Source: Didymodactylos carnosus
Taxonomy: Eukaryota > Rotifera > Eurotatoria > Philodinida > Philodinidae
Direction: 5' to 3'
Assembly: GCA_905250885.1 (NCBI GenBank)
Contig: CAJNOQ010000051.1
Span: 1 to 64,000, forward strand
DNA length: 64,000 nt
Shown here: piece after piece, positions 35,301 to 47,949 of the stretch
How the letters are laid out: every line of letters starts with the position of its first letter
Numbering within the stretch: the first letter of the stretch is position 1
The notes under the pieces: model-generated
Database searches by the model: none
Seen by the model: the letters and a program-made list of their open reading frames with translations, nothing else
Told to the model about the DNA's origin: nothing
Position numbers and translations under genes: made by a program

Positions 35301-38300
35301 CAATAAAATATTTGCAATAAATCACTTTGATTTTTAGAGTAGTCAGCATTATTTGTCATAGATGACAATTATAACAACAACCTAAAAGCATGACAAATAT
35401 TATAACAGAGACGTATCAATAAAAATCTATACTTTGGTGAGACAGGATAGCTCAACTAAAAGATATTTTCCTATAATTTCATAGTTTCAGTGAATTTCAT
35501 CATCATTATTTCAGATTATACGCCACACAGTGAATGAGTCTTCGACTTTATCTAGTTCATTTGGTACCTCACTACATTATTTAACAATAGTCACTGCCTT
35601 TTGTACAGTATAAAAAAAAACAATCTCTAACATTAATAGAATCAAATATATCTAGAATTACTTTCTTAATGTTTTTCCTTTGAGGGTGAGATCTTTGTTG
35701 TCGTATTTTATCACATGTGAGCTTAGTTATTGATGTGCAATAATGTGATCCTTTCCTATGAGTTATAATTTTACAGAGTACAATCATCCGTTCAAGGACA
35801 AATTTTCATACTAAAAACAAGAGAATAACATTTCCCATGAACCTTAATTGTTTTTTTTCGTTTAAGGTGAGAGTAATACAAAAACAAATAGTAATTTTTG
35901 AAATGTGTATTTGTTTTATATTTCGATCTTAATACCCGTAGTCATGTATAAGGTCTGGATGATCACATACACACATATAAAGAAGAATAAGAAGAAATAG
36001 CAAGCAAACAGAATTGGTGATTAAAATTCTATTAGTAAAATATAATAGCAAGGTATCAACCACAATGATTGATTTGCGTACAAAACTCATTCTTCTTTTA
36101 GTTAAATAATGAACATGAAATATGATACCGTATGTGAACTGTAATTAGTATTAATGTTACTGTGTTTAATTTTAAAAATTTTGTACCCTCAACATAGTTT
36201 AGTCTCTATTTTTTTTTCTTTTTCTCTTAATTCTTTCGCGTTATTGCACTTACACATCGACCAAACGGTATAGATGACGAAAAAAAGACTCTCGTTTGTT
36301 TAAAATAAGAGAAAGCCGTACTGATTTAAATCGGGTGAGTGTGAAATAGAAGAGAGTAAAAAGTCTATTTAACTTTTTGAACACATATCCAAATGTTAAT
36401 TCAACTTTTAGTAAAGAAAAGAGAGAGAAAGAAAGGTGTAGCCGGTCGTCCTCTACCACACTTTATTTGACAATATTCAATATTCTTCATGAAGAAGGTA
36501 AATTTGTTTCATTATTAGACTAAACGAAAGATCACTCTTTTTACCCTTTGATAGATAGTCTAGAGAGAGAGTTCGACCAAACTCAATAGATAACAAGACT
36601 TGTGGTAGAAACAAGTTAGCCATTGAAACCATCGCTAATAGAAAAACTTATTAGACTAGTTATTTTAAGAATATTGAGATACAAATATGCTGTTGTAATT
36701 CATTCAAGTCAAATTTCGTACTGTCTAAAATTTCTCTGTCTAGTCACTGTAAAAGATCGAACAGAAATATTCTTTCTTTTTTCTAATCAGTTCATAGGCT
36801 GATTTTGTCATTTTTTAAGATAGTATATCCGTTGTTTTTACTTATTTGATTTACTGCTTGTCTCTCACTTTTTTCTCTTTGATGAATATTTGACAGTGAT
36901 CATAAGACTTTTGATCCATCATTTGAGCGTACGTACGTAAGAAAACTAAACCTTGATGGTGTTAGAACCGATAGACAAAAGTCGATCCGCTTTCTCTCGC
37001 TCTCTCTTGAATAAGTTTATTTGTTCTAAGCTAGCGTGTTTGTAAAATTATATATTCATACCCGTAATAACGAAGAAAAAAAAGAAGAAAAGTAAACGAT
37101 TTTCGTTTCAATTATAAAAATAGCATAAAATTCTAAATAATGGAATGAACTATGAATAAACTACAATTCAAGAATGAACGTAGGTAAGAAAAAAATCTTC
37201 AGGACATCCGTTTTTTGAACTAATTAATTCAAAATAGTTGGATAAGGATCCTACATTTACATATATCGTATATAAATAATCAAAATTGATTTTATCAATC
37301 CAACAATGTGTAGATATAAATATATATGTTTTGCCTTTTTCAATGATGATAAATCATTTTTTCATTCGTTATTTGTAATATATCATGACGTTTCTCTAAA
37401 AATAACTGTTCGAACTCATACAGTGCCTGTATATCTCTGCTGATGGATAAAACTTGCGTATGCGAAGTCATACTGATGTCTCTGACAGTTTTAAAAATAC
37501 AACACATCAAAGTAGATCCCAATATTCTTTCTTCGATAAAGGTAATATCCACTATTAATATATGGTAAAATTCGTCTGATGCGTCTATTGTAGTCATTTG
37601 AACTATTATAATAGACACACACACACATACACAAAGAATATGTCCGAGTTATAGGTTATATATATATATCTATACATCAATAACAGCTATGTGTTTTGAT
37701 TAACAAAAGAAGAAACACAAGTGCTTCGCGTTAAAAAGGGCACAGTATGAAGAGTAATGGTTCAATATCTCTATCTACTGTAGATATTTGACCGCTATAT
37801 CACATTTACACATGATTTTTTCATCTCTTCAGAGAATAAGGCACTAAAATGTATATAAAGTTATTTTTCTTCGCAGAACAAATCTGTAACGTTAATAAAT
37901 ATCTAAGTATAATTTTTAAAATAATGATAAAAATAAATTCTATAAATATCTAATGTGTGCAAAGAAAATGTCTGCATGTTCGTATTCTATCGAATAGTCG
38001 ATGAATTCATACCAATGTGAACTATTCGTAAAAGGAAAAAGAATGACCGGAAATTAAATTTTCAAAGAAAAATTTTGTTCATATATGAACAAAAAAAAAA
38101 AAAGAGAGTAAAGAGTGAAATGTCCGACACGGCAACAACAATTATTTTTTCTTTTTTTTTCTCTCCTTTGCTCTTCTTTTCCTTTTCAATTTATACACCT
38201 TTTCTGCATCTATGACTTGAACTTTATGTATATAAAGAAGAACGTTGACGATTCATTAAAAATCGTTCAAAATTGTGTAAGCAAAACAGTTGCACTTGTT

Positions 38301-40519
38301 TATCTTTCCAGAAATGAAGTGAACACTCTTTTAGTTACATTTTTTGCCTTTATTTGATGTATTTTAAAGCAAGTGCTACTTCAATCTTACACAAATTTTG
38401 ATATTAAGTATAATAATAGAAGATTATAATTGAATAGTGTTTTATGGCTGCGAGATTAGTTTAATAATGAAAAATTGTATATGTGCATTAGATACATGGT
38501 GTGCGTCTAACCTTCATTGTCTCGGTCAGCATGATATTTTAATTGTCACTTTATTTTTCTGATTGACATGGACAGATTGACAATTGCTCGTGAAGTTTTT
38601 ATCTTTATATATTGACTGTCTCCTGCGAGGTTTTTGTTTGAGAAAAAAAATGATAATGAATATAAAAAAAACCCTAGTTAATATATCTAATTAATGTGTA
38701 GTAATAATAATCATAAATGCTAATAGTTTTTTATTACTCTTTTTCTTTCTTTTTTACCTTGAAATTGATGATGTTAGGAAATCCTTCAAAAGCTTTTGTC
38801 ATATGATATTAATACCCTTACCTGTTTAATATGTTTTGTAATAGTCTTTAGCAACTGTACACACACATATACATACACATATACATACATAAGCTATAAA
38901 ATCCTTAGTTAAATATTGTGATGAATAAAGTAAAAGACAATTTTCATCAGATAAGAGAAATGCAATACATAATTTGAATTTTACACATCTTTTTTGCGGA
39001 GATACCAGATGAGATGCAAGTAGATTAAAACGAAAAAAAGATGATTGCTCAATATGTAGACCAAAACTTTTAAGGTTATCCTAATTCAATATGTGAAGTA
39101 AATGACATTGAAAGAGTTAATGGTTTGACTCTCAAAAATGATCTTTCAAATTATTAAGAATATGTCAATTAAATTTGTTAATAAGGGTATGAATGAAAAC
39201 ACATTTTAGAGACAATTTTTTTGAAAATATCTTTCTAATATTATTGTTATTATTTTCGTTTTTTTCCTTTTAGATGATGTTGTCGTCATAATAATATATA
39301 TGTTGTACAACAGCTCGCTGTTTATAGTCCAATAATTTTCTTGTAAAAAAAAAATGTAAAAAAACAGCTTCTCTTGCAGTTCTTCTCGTATATATATTCA
39401 ATCGAACTTGATGATTTTCATTTTCTTTTCCTTTCTCGTACTAACTGCTCCTCCCTCTTCCATCTTCCCCCCCCTCCGCTCTATTTCATGTCAGAATTAT
39501 TCTGTTTTTCTCCCTCTTTCTTTCTCGTGTCTTTAATAAAGAATAATCATCATCATAATATGCTGTTTGGTCAAAAGAACGACATGTAATAAAGTAAAAA
39601 AAACAAAAATAGAGGATAGAACGTGAGTCCTATTCAATTTAATCAATAGAATTCAATTGAAATTGTGATTTTCAATTCAATCAAAATATGTGGCGAAAAA
39701 TCAAAGAAGTTTTATGCAAACATGGTAAGTTTAATAAACATTGTTCATCACTTTGATTTTTTTTATCTATTCTTAAATTAGTGAAAATAATACGGATGAA
39801 CTTTTTTGAATGTTAAAATCAGTGGCATACTTCTAGTCCTCATTAGTTTTGATTCTTCTTCTTATTATTATGACAGAAACAAGAAAAGCCACATTTTACA
39901 ATTTTCATCTGTAACCACAAATTTTCAAAGAATAAAAGAAAGGAGAGAATATTACTATATATGTAATGTTTTTGAACTTTTATGATTTTTGAAACACAAA
40001 TTACTTTTTTCACTACTTCTCATAGAATTTCTGACTTTTATAGACGAATTGCAGATACATCATTACATTTCTCTGTATATTATATATACATTTATATAAA
40101 TGATACATTATTTCATGTGAACAGTTGCTTGCTTCAAATAATGTCAGATATCATAAACAGAAACATGAATAGTCTAAAAATTCTTTAGCAAAAAAAAAAA
40201 AATATTACATAACATGAAAACAGTATGAAATTTTTTTTCTTTTTTTTTTTTGTCTTGGAGAGTGCTTGACGTCCGTTTGTTCATGCTTGTTCTCATCCCC
40301 TTTGCCGAAAACTTAATTTATTTTATCTTGAAATCTCAGAAAGAATGATTATTGAATTTTCATTAATGACATTCTAATTTATGTAGTCTTCATGCTATAA
40401 CATACATCATTTCATTGATTTATGAACATTTTACTCTTGGGTACATTTAAAATACACACATAGGAAAAAATTTACTTTAATACTGATTATAGACGAAAGA
40501 ACAAAAAAAATGGTAAAGC

Positions 40520-40531
40520 GTGTGTGTGTGT
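40520..40531. repeat. Short (GT)n tract
   Basis: A pure GT run of about 6 units followed by TACGTG, 290 nt upstream of the SH3-protein start used here. Confidence 0.85.
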
Positions 40532-40819
40532 ACGTGTAGTGATTCTCAATGATAATTTTAGAAATTTCTATCATCATCATCATCATTCGATAACAATACG
40601 ATGAACACATTGTAGTTGGCAAAGAAAAGACAAATTCTTTTAACGGAAATTCTTTTGTATTTATCCATTGCCTTTGATTCAAAAATATGTAATTGAAATG
40701 AGAAGTATATATCACACGCGATCCTCAGATTTATTAATCGCAATAGAAGTCAATAGATTTTCTTTCATCTATAATAGGATACAAAGATCAGCAATATTTG
40801 TTGTTGTCTATCTAATCTA

Positions 40820-43800
40820 ATGCTACTATATATTGATACTATTTGTCAAGCTAAGATGATGATGGTGGTCTCTTATTTTTTAGTTTATAAAGATGAATCA
40901 TCTCATCATCAAACAGCCGTATCACAGATTGATTTACATTCTCAAGGAGAAAATTCTTTTTCTTCTACTAACGAATCATCAACAAAAATATATCCATCAT
41001 CAATAATCGTTCATCATTGTTCACAGCAACAAAAATCTAAAACATATGATAGAACAACAAATAAAATAACCAATCAACAACATCATATCAATAAATTAAA
41101 TTCTTCAATAAAAACTGCTGAACAATGTCGATCATTATTTGATCTTCTACCATCGTTTCGACGTCGAAATTCAATAACAAAAACAATTGATTGTGTAAGT
41201 AGAAAATATATTATTATTATTTTTTGTTTTATCTAATTGTGCGTGTCGAGACAGCATTGCAATTACATAATTTCAATTTTCTTTCATTTAATTATGACTA
41301 GCGGACAACTATTTAAATTTTAAGAAAGAAAAAAGAAAACTGACAGTTTTTTTTTTTCTTCTTTTTTTTTCATGTTTTTTATTGTCTTTGTTATATTTTA
41401 TTCTCAAAGGAAACACAGATGAACATCGTTAATGCAGTTTTTTTTACTAGTGAATATGTGATGTAATCGCTTACGAATAGTTGAGTATATATATATATAT
41501 TGATATGTTCAATATTCTCTTCATTTGTCATTGTTTGTGTTTCTCAATTAGACTTTAATTCAATTTTTAAACAGTACTAAAGTTAATTAGCTTTTTTATA
41601 TAAGTTAACTATTCTAAAAGGAAAATCATACATAGAATGACTGTATGTTCTCCTTCATAGCGTCTGTCGATCTTTTTTTTTTTCTGAACATTTATATAAA
41701 GAAATTATTTTCACTTAAATATTCATTAGACAAGACAATGATTCTCGCCCTTGAAAATATCTTAGTTTATTTTCCGTTTATGTGAGTTTTTTGTTTAGAT
41801 TGAAACACGATATTATAAAACCTTCAAATGATACACAAGTAGTACTTCGTCTTTCTCGATTATACAAAAACAAATATAAAATTCTCTTTTAATAATAATC
41901 GTAATTATAGATTATTCTCTGTGTATGTGTGTGTGTGTATGCGTTTTTTTTCTTCTTTTTGTACACCCAACAACATCCTCTCTACTATTTTAAAAATTCC
42001 GAGCATGTTAAATGCGAAAAGAAAGAACAATAAAGAATTGCATTACATATCTTGTCTACTATTATAGGGTCATTGTATGTAGTATATAGAAATCTCATTT
42101 TGGTTTTAGTTGATTTAACAAAAGAATGTATGATGACGTAGATATATATATATATCTAAACATACCATCCTTTTTTTCCTCTTTTAAAATGGCATATTTT
42201 ATGGTTACTATAAAAGCAACTTGTAACACATTTATGATTAAACATTTTTGAAAGTTCATAAATTTTCACAAATTTGTTTAAGTTTAAGGAGTTTATCAGT
42301 TCTTGATACTTTCTTAAACATTTATGATCTGAAAAAGAGTTTACGTTAATAGGAAACAAGAACAGGAAAACAAGCGTAAAGAAAGATTTTTATTCGAACT
42401 ATTATTCTAGAAAATATGTTTTTTTGTTTACAAAATCGACATAGTTATTCAAATAAAAACTAGTACTCTTTTAGATTCTATTGAAAGACACGTTTGCATT
42501 TAATCGGTTACAATATTATACTGACTTATATTTTATTTTACAATCGTTAACGCGCACGTATTTTATTAATTATTCATGATATGCATTTAAATACGGCAAG
42601 CTCGTAAGAAGTAGCAAAAGAAGAAAAAAAAATTGTATTTCTATTTTATAGTATAATAAAATAAATGTCTGTATTTTCTTAACAATCGAAAAATCGACTT
42701 GTTATGAATTTGATGTCTACAATTTGAAATCAATAAACTATTGGTGTGTGTGTGTGTGTGTATATGTTTCTCTTCATTGTATTGAAATAGAACCATTTGA
42801 TTATATACGTGAGATTAAATGCGTGACTTGTGTGTTATTATGGTTTCTTGTTCAGTGATGCAAAATATGTAGCTAGGCTGAGATAGGGAAAGAGAGATTT
42901 GATGTGTAAAATTCATTAACATGTAAAAAATTAGCTTACTCTTAACATTGAATTTCCGTAAACAGGTTATTCATATTTTCAAGCAAATGTCATTGATTAA
43001 TAATCAAAAGCTAAAAGGCAAAAAAGATAATCCTGATAAGGTAGCATGCACTTTTCCTCTTCTGTTCCGCATTAGAGAATAGATTGTATTGATTAAGCCT
43101 CTTTGATGATTCTCACTATACATTATTAATTTATATTCTATCTAAAAATAACAACTTTATTGGAAACAAGAGAGAACGTACTGTTCTATCAACATTTCGT
43201 AGAATTAATTCATATATACACAAAAAAATTTTCTTTTTATTTTTTTACGTTTTTTCACTATCTATTTTATTTAATAGGAAAAATATATCTCATTCATTTT
43301 TTTCTTCTAACATATCTTTTTTCATTCTTTCATTTCTTTTTACTCATCTATTACACACATAGAGACACACACACATGTACAAATTTTTACCATCTGATGT
43401 TTCATAAACAAACAAATTACGCTACAAATTAGTCTTATTAATATAATATTAATTTGAAACATTTGCACAAATAACAAATAGAGATGACGACTAAAATGGC
43501 AGATACTTTTCAATGGATACGGTTGAAATACTTGAAACTAGTAAAAATGCGACATATAAATGATTGTGAATATTCACATATACAAGATAAAGTATCAGCA
43601 ACGAAGTCTTTTACTATTAAAATTGATTTGGTTTACATTGTCTGATAAAGAGCAATGTTAGTTCGAAGAAATAAGATAAAAATTTAAAAATGATAGCTAT
43701 TCCAGTTAATACTTTTCATCAAAGATATGATGAATTAGTTGGTTGCACGGTCAGGGCTAGATAAAGTCAACAAATCTAATCAATACCCGTTTACATGAAA

Positions 43801-46800
43801 GATACACATTGTAGAAAATGTGTTTCTTCCTGCTTTTAACCCAATGTTAACCTTGATTTCCGTGTAAATACCGTATTACTTTTTATTTTTTGGTAGTTTC
43901 AGTTGAACAAGTCTTTATTCAAATATCGTTCTTTTTTCTTCTTTGTTACTCAATTCTATTGTGCATAGATGAGTAAGCTTGTTTCTTTTAATATATTTTT
44001 TTGTAAAAATTTATGCACATTTATACGAACTTGATCCCATCAGAGAAATATGATTTGAATATATTATTAATACTATCAAGTAATATATTACTTATTTATA
44101 GATTTAGAAAGAGAGATATTGTTCTATTAGATTAATTAAAGTCTTATAGTTTAGGAAAAATCTTTAGATCAAAGATTTTTCTGAATATTTGATATCTTAC
44201 AGACATCTATCTTAATAATAATACGTTTTAAAAATATTTTATTCTCTAACAAAATGATTTTATTTTTTAGAATTCTGCTGTCAATACATCATCAATTTAT
44301 ACAACCGATTATGATTCTGGTTATATGAGTCAAAGTGTTTTAAATCGAACATCTTCATATGTGTCTTGTCATTCAGCAAATGGAATAGATAATTCAACAA
44401 TGTCAACACCACCACTAGCAAAAGGAATTGCAGAAAATCGAAAAGAATATTCAAAACGAAATGGTTCAATAGAAAATATTCTACATGGTCATACGAAAAT
44501 AAATCCGGCTAATCTCAGAATATTGGTTCGAAAAAATTTTGAACCATTTTCACAATCTCAAAAACAAATTCGAGTCAAAAAAGGTATTATATAATTTTTT
44601 GTCTAATTTCGAATGAAAATAATATATCAGAGTAGTAAAGAATTGTATGTAGAGAGAAAAATTCTAAATGAAAATTTTACAAAAAAAAATCCATTAGACT
44701 ACGTTCATTTTTCGAGTTTAACGTGTTTTTACACGTACGATGATTGTTGACTGTAAACGCGAAAATTAATTTAGTTTTGTTTGTTAGAGAAAAAGAGGGT
44801 TATTTAAAATGGAATATGTTCTTGTTTTAAGAAAAGAAAAAAAAAAATTCCCTGTATTTGATGTGATAGAAAAACTATATTCTACTAAATGAAAAAAACT
44901 ATGTTCTTGAATTTTGATAACTGCATATAGATTCATTCTATCAAACAGACATTATAACTTGAAGACTTTAAACAACAAAAGGTTTCTTTTCTTTTTTTTT
45001 TTTTCTTCTTCTTTTTTCTTACTCTTCTCAATTTTCTCATATATTATTTAACTTCTGTTGAGTTTTGCATTTCAAAGTTATCTCATGGTTAAACGAAGAA
45101 TTAGTTCCATTACAATAAACTCTTTATCAACTAGAAAGAACAGTATATATGTTTCACTGGAAAGAAAACCTCTCAAGTTTGACATATTGTTAAAGAGTAA
45201 TTGGTTAGATTGTTAATTTATTACATTAAGAGGACCTAATATTCTTGTGTTTAACCACTGCCTAGTTAAACTTATGATAAGAAAATACAAAGATCTTTTT
45301 ACCAATTAGAATATGTAGGTAAAAATATCAAATATCGTTACATAGAATATTTATTTACTTTTTTTTCAAGAGATAAACTTTTTCAGTTTATTACAATCTT
45401 GCTGAATTTAAAATATTAATTTTATTTTGATTTATCTATACTTTAGATTCATGTGTAATTGCCTTGTATTCTCGTGGTCCATGGTTATGTATACAAACTG
45501 CAAATGGTGATACTGGCTATATACCACGAATAATTTGTTCGTTACATCCCAATCGTTCCAAAAATGCATACATGAGCAATAATTCAAATTCTTCAAATCA
45601 TTATTCATTGTCCTCAACATCATCGGGGACCTCGTCGTTATCATCTCGAGGACAAATGAATTTAGTTAATGATAGATCGAGTGATAATGACGTTCTTGAT
45701 TTAACAACTGTATTGCCAGATCAACCAGAACAATATCAACAGCAGCAACCAACACATTATTGGACAGCAACGTCTTTATCTTCAATTTATGGCAATTTAC
45801 AACCAAAACCATCTCATCGACAGAAAATAACAGCTATTTCAAAACGTCAATTATTAAATGAAAATCGTCCTGACATGATGATCGGTAATTGTGATATAAA
45901 TCGTTATATTTCAAGAAGTTCGTCATTAATAAATAAATCTCATCCACCAAAACCGATTGTCGTATCGACTGGTGAAACTTTTATTAATCAAAAATTACGA
46001 GATATGCCCAATAACGAACGACATATAAATACACGTATTTTAGCATCAAATAAGCAATCAAATTCTCGTCGTTCAACAATCGGTTCTTCACTATTTTCAT
46101 TAAATTGTGCTACTGTACCCGTGACGAAAAGACCACAACAACAACTTCCAGATGAAAATTATAATAAACGCTATGAACCAGTTGAAATTCATGAAATTGA
46201 CAACAGGAAATCTAATTTGGAATTAAGTAACAGACAACAACAACAATCGCCTCAATTGTTTGTACAACCACGCGATACCGATTCGTCAAGTACTCAAGAT
46301 TCAGGATTTTCAGAGCCATATTTTCTTGTAGATGGAACTAATTATCAACAATTTAGACAAAAGAATTTATTAAACTCACTACCACAGGTAAAACTGAAAT
46401 TTTCAAAGAATATTAAAGATTTTTTACTGTTTTAATCTTTTAGAGTATTAACAATGATAATGTTCTTCAACAACAAGAACAAAACACAGTTTCGTATGAT
46501 ATATTGTCTAGAAACTCAAAATCAATCAGTTCTTTAAAAGTGCCATCATCAAACACCGTACCATCGACATTTCCTTCAAATAAAGTAGATAATAATAATG
46601 GATATCGTTTAGGAAGAAGTAAACGTCACACTTTAATCGATGGTGTTCATTTAAACAATTATTCACATAATGACTCAGTCGTTAATAAACGACATTCATT
46701 TGGTGCATTTCAACCGGAAGATGATGCAACGATTTCTTTTAATGGCGATAATGAACATCATCAAATACGCGTACCATCTGTCGATTGTATGCTTAAACCA

Positions 46801-47949
46801 CATACATCGGAAATGGCTTACATTCGAACGGTGAACGATAAATATCCTCAAGTTACACTTCGTTCGAAACCACGTTCAAATCAACAACGTTTACTCGTGA
46901 AAAAGGATGTGTCAACACTTACACAAAGTTTAAATCGTTTAGAAGACATGAATAAGAATTATGAACACAACGAAGAAGAATTATTAAATAGAAATAATCG
47001 TTCAAATTTATGTTTAGCTATGCCAAAAAGTCATGATCAAATACCAACAAGAATAATTTTAACTCATCATCGACATCAGGCAACAATTGAAAAAATGATC
47101 ACGGCATCAAAACAACGACAATCGAAACCAAACACTAGTCTATCGTCCTCATATCAATTTGGTAGTTCACATAGTGCATTTCGACCAGTTAAACCAAATC
47201 ACAATATACGTGCATCAAGCGAAGGACATTCTCCAGTCGATCATCAATTATCTTTTTCATCTTCATTATCTACATCTAGTTCGATTTCTACTTCCTCCAC
47301 ATCACTAAAAAATACCGATGATGCACTTACTGTCATCAAAAAGAAACCACATTTAATTCTAAAATGCGATCCCAAACGACGTTTATCATGTGATGTTTCG
47401 TTAAATAATACTAATAATAATAATTTGAATATATCATTGATGGATAATATTAGTTTAACACAGTCAACATACGATAATGTTGCTGTAGACAGAAATACTA
47501 AGTCGAGTTCGACCATGATCGGACCAAGTCCGTTTATCCGTACAATGAGTGATATATGTGATAAATTTAGCGAATTGAATATTGATGAAATAGAAAAAGA
47601 TTCTTTAAACCCAATTCCTACTTATCGAACGAAGAAATTAGAACAAAATCAATTATTACTAAAAATGATGGTTATGAATAAAAATAAGATTGGGCAAGGA
47701 AAAACATCACTTATTCCACAAAATAATGATTTAATAAAAATATTAAAAGATTATCGTAATCCACGCTCAAGTTTCTCGGTAAAACGTGGTGATTATGTTT
47801 GTCTTCTCAAACAAGTGGGTAAAGCGTGTTTTCTGGTACGAAAACATAACGGACAAATTGGTTTTTTACCAAAAGCTTTGATGGGTATAGAAACAAAGAC
47901 AATTGATGCGTTTTTACAAATGCACGGTTATAGGGAAACAGTCATTTAA
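40820..47949 (+). CDS. Large unrecognised protein with two divergent SH3-like regions, about 1044 aa
   Basis: Four exons, 40820-41194, 44271-44583, 45447-46387 and 46444-47949, total 3135 nt and close in frame on TAA. A divergent SH3-like region spans about residues 207-264 (LRILVRKNFEPFS, IRVKKGDSCVIALYS, PWLCIQTANGDTGYIP), split by the intron after exon 2. A second lies at the C-terminus, about 975-1025 (FSVKRGDYVCLLKQ, CFLVRKHNGQIGFLP). The 700 residues between are rich in Ser, Asn, Gln and His and look disordered, with short basic-proline stretches. This suggests a cytoplasmic adaptor or scaffold. I do not recognise an orthologue; multi-SH3 adaptors such as fly Dlish are a loose comparison only. 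The start is uncertain: a good acceptor (CTTATTTTTTAG, AG at 40882-40883) lies 62 nt after the ATG in frame, so the first exon may instead be internal. Confidence 0.75.
41921..41939. repeat. (GT)n microsatellite, interrupted
   Basis: GTGTATGTGTGTGTGTGTA: about 9 dinucleotides with one A interruption, inside the first intron of the SH3-protein gene. Confidence 0.9.
42744..42761. repeat. (GT)n microsatellite
   Basis: A pure GT run of about 9 units in the first intron of the SH3-protein gene. Confidence 0.92.
44584..45446 (+). other. Second intron of the SH3-protein gene
   Basis: An 863-nt intron with a GTATTA donor and CTTTAG acceptor, AT-rich with long T-runs around 44990-45020. It interrupts the first SH3-like region after the VKK-G turn. 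Nothing else was seen inside. Confidence 0.75.

Larger units (their letters stand above)
31533..40819. other. 9.3 kb spacer between divergent NCS and SH3-protein genes
   Basis: Head-to-head intergenic region, AT-rich throughout. It holds a (TA)n tract at 31865-31889, a (GA)n tract at 32375-32391, a short CA-rich tract near 37617-37630, CA/TA-rich runs near 38863-38890, and a GT tract at 40520-40531. No coding exon could be supported, though non-coding or short 5' exons of the SH3 gene may be hidden here. Confidence 0.55.
41195..44270 (+). other. 3.1 kb first intron of the SH3-protein gene
   Basis: From GTAAGT to TTTTTTAG. It contains GT-rich microsatellites at 41921-41939 and 42744-42761, a TA run near 41484-41500 and many T-runs. 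No exon or element was recognised inside. Confidence 0.7.
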
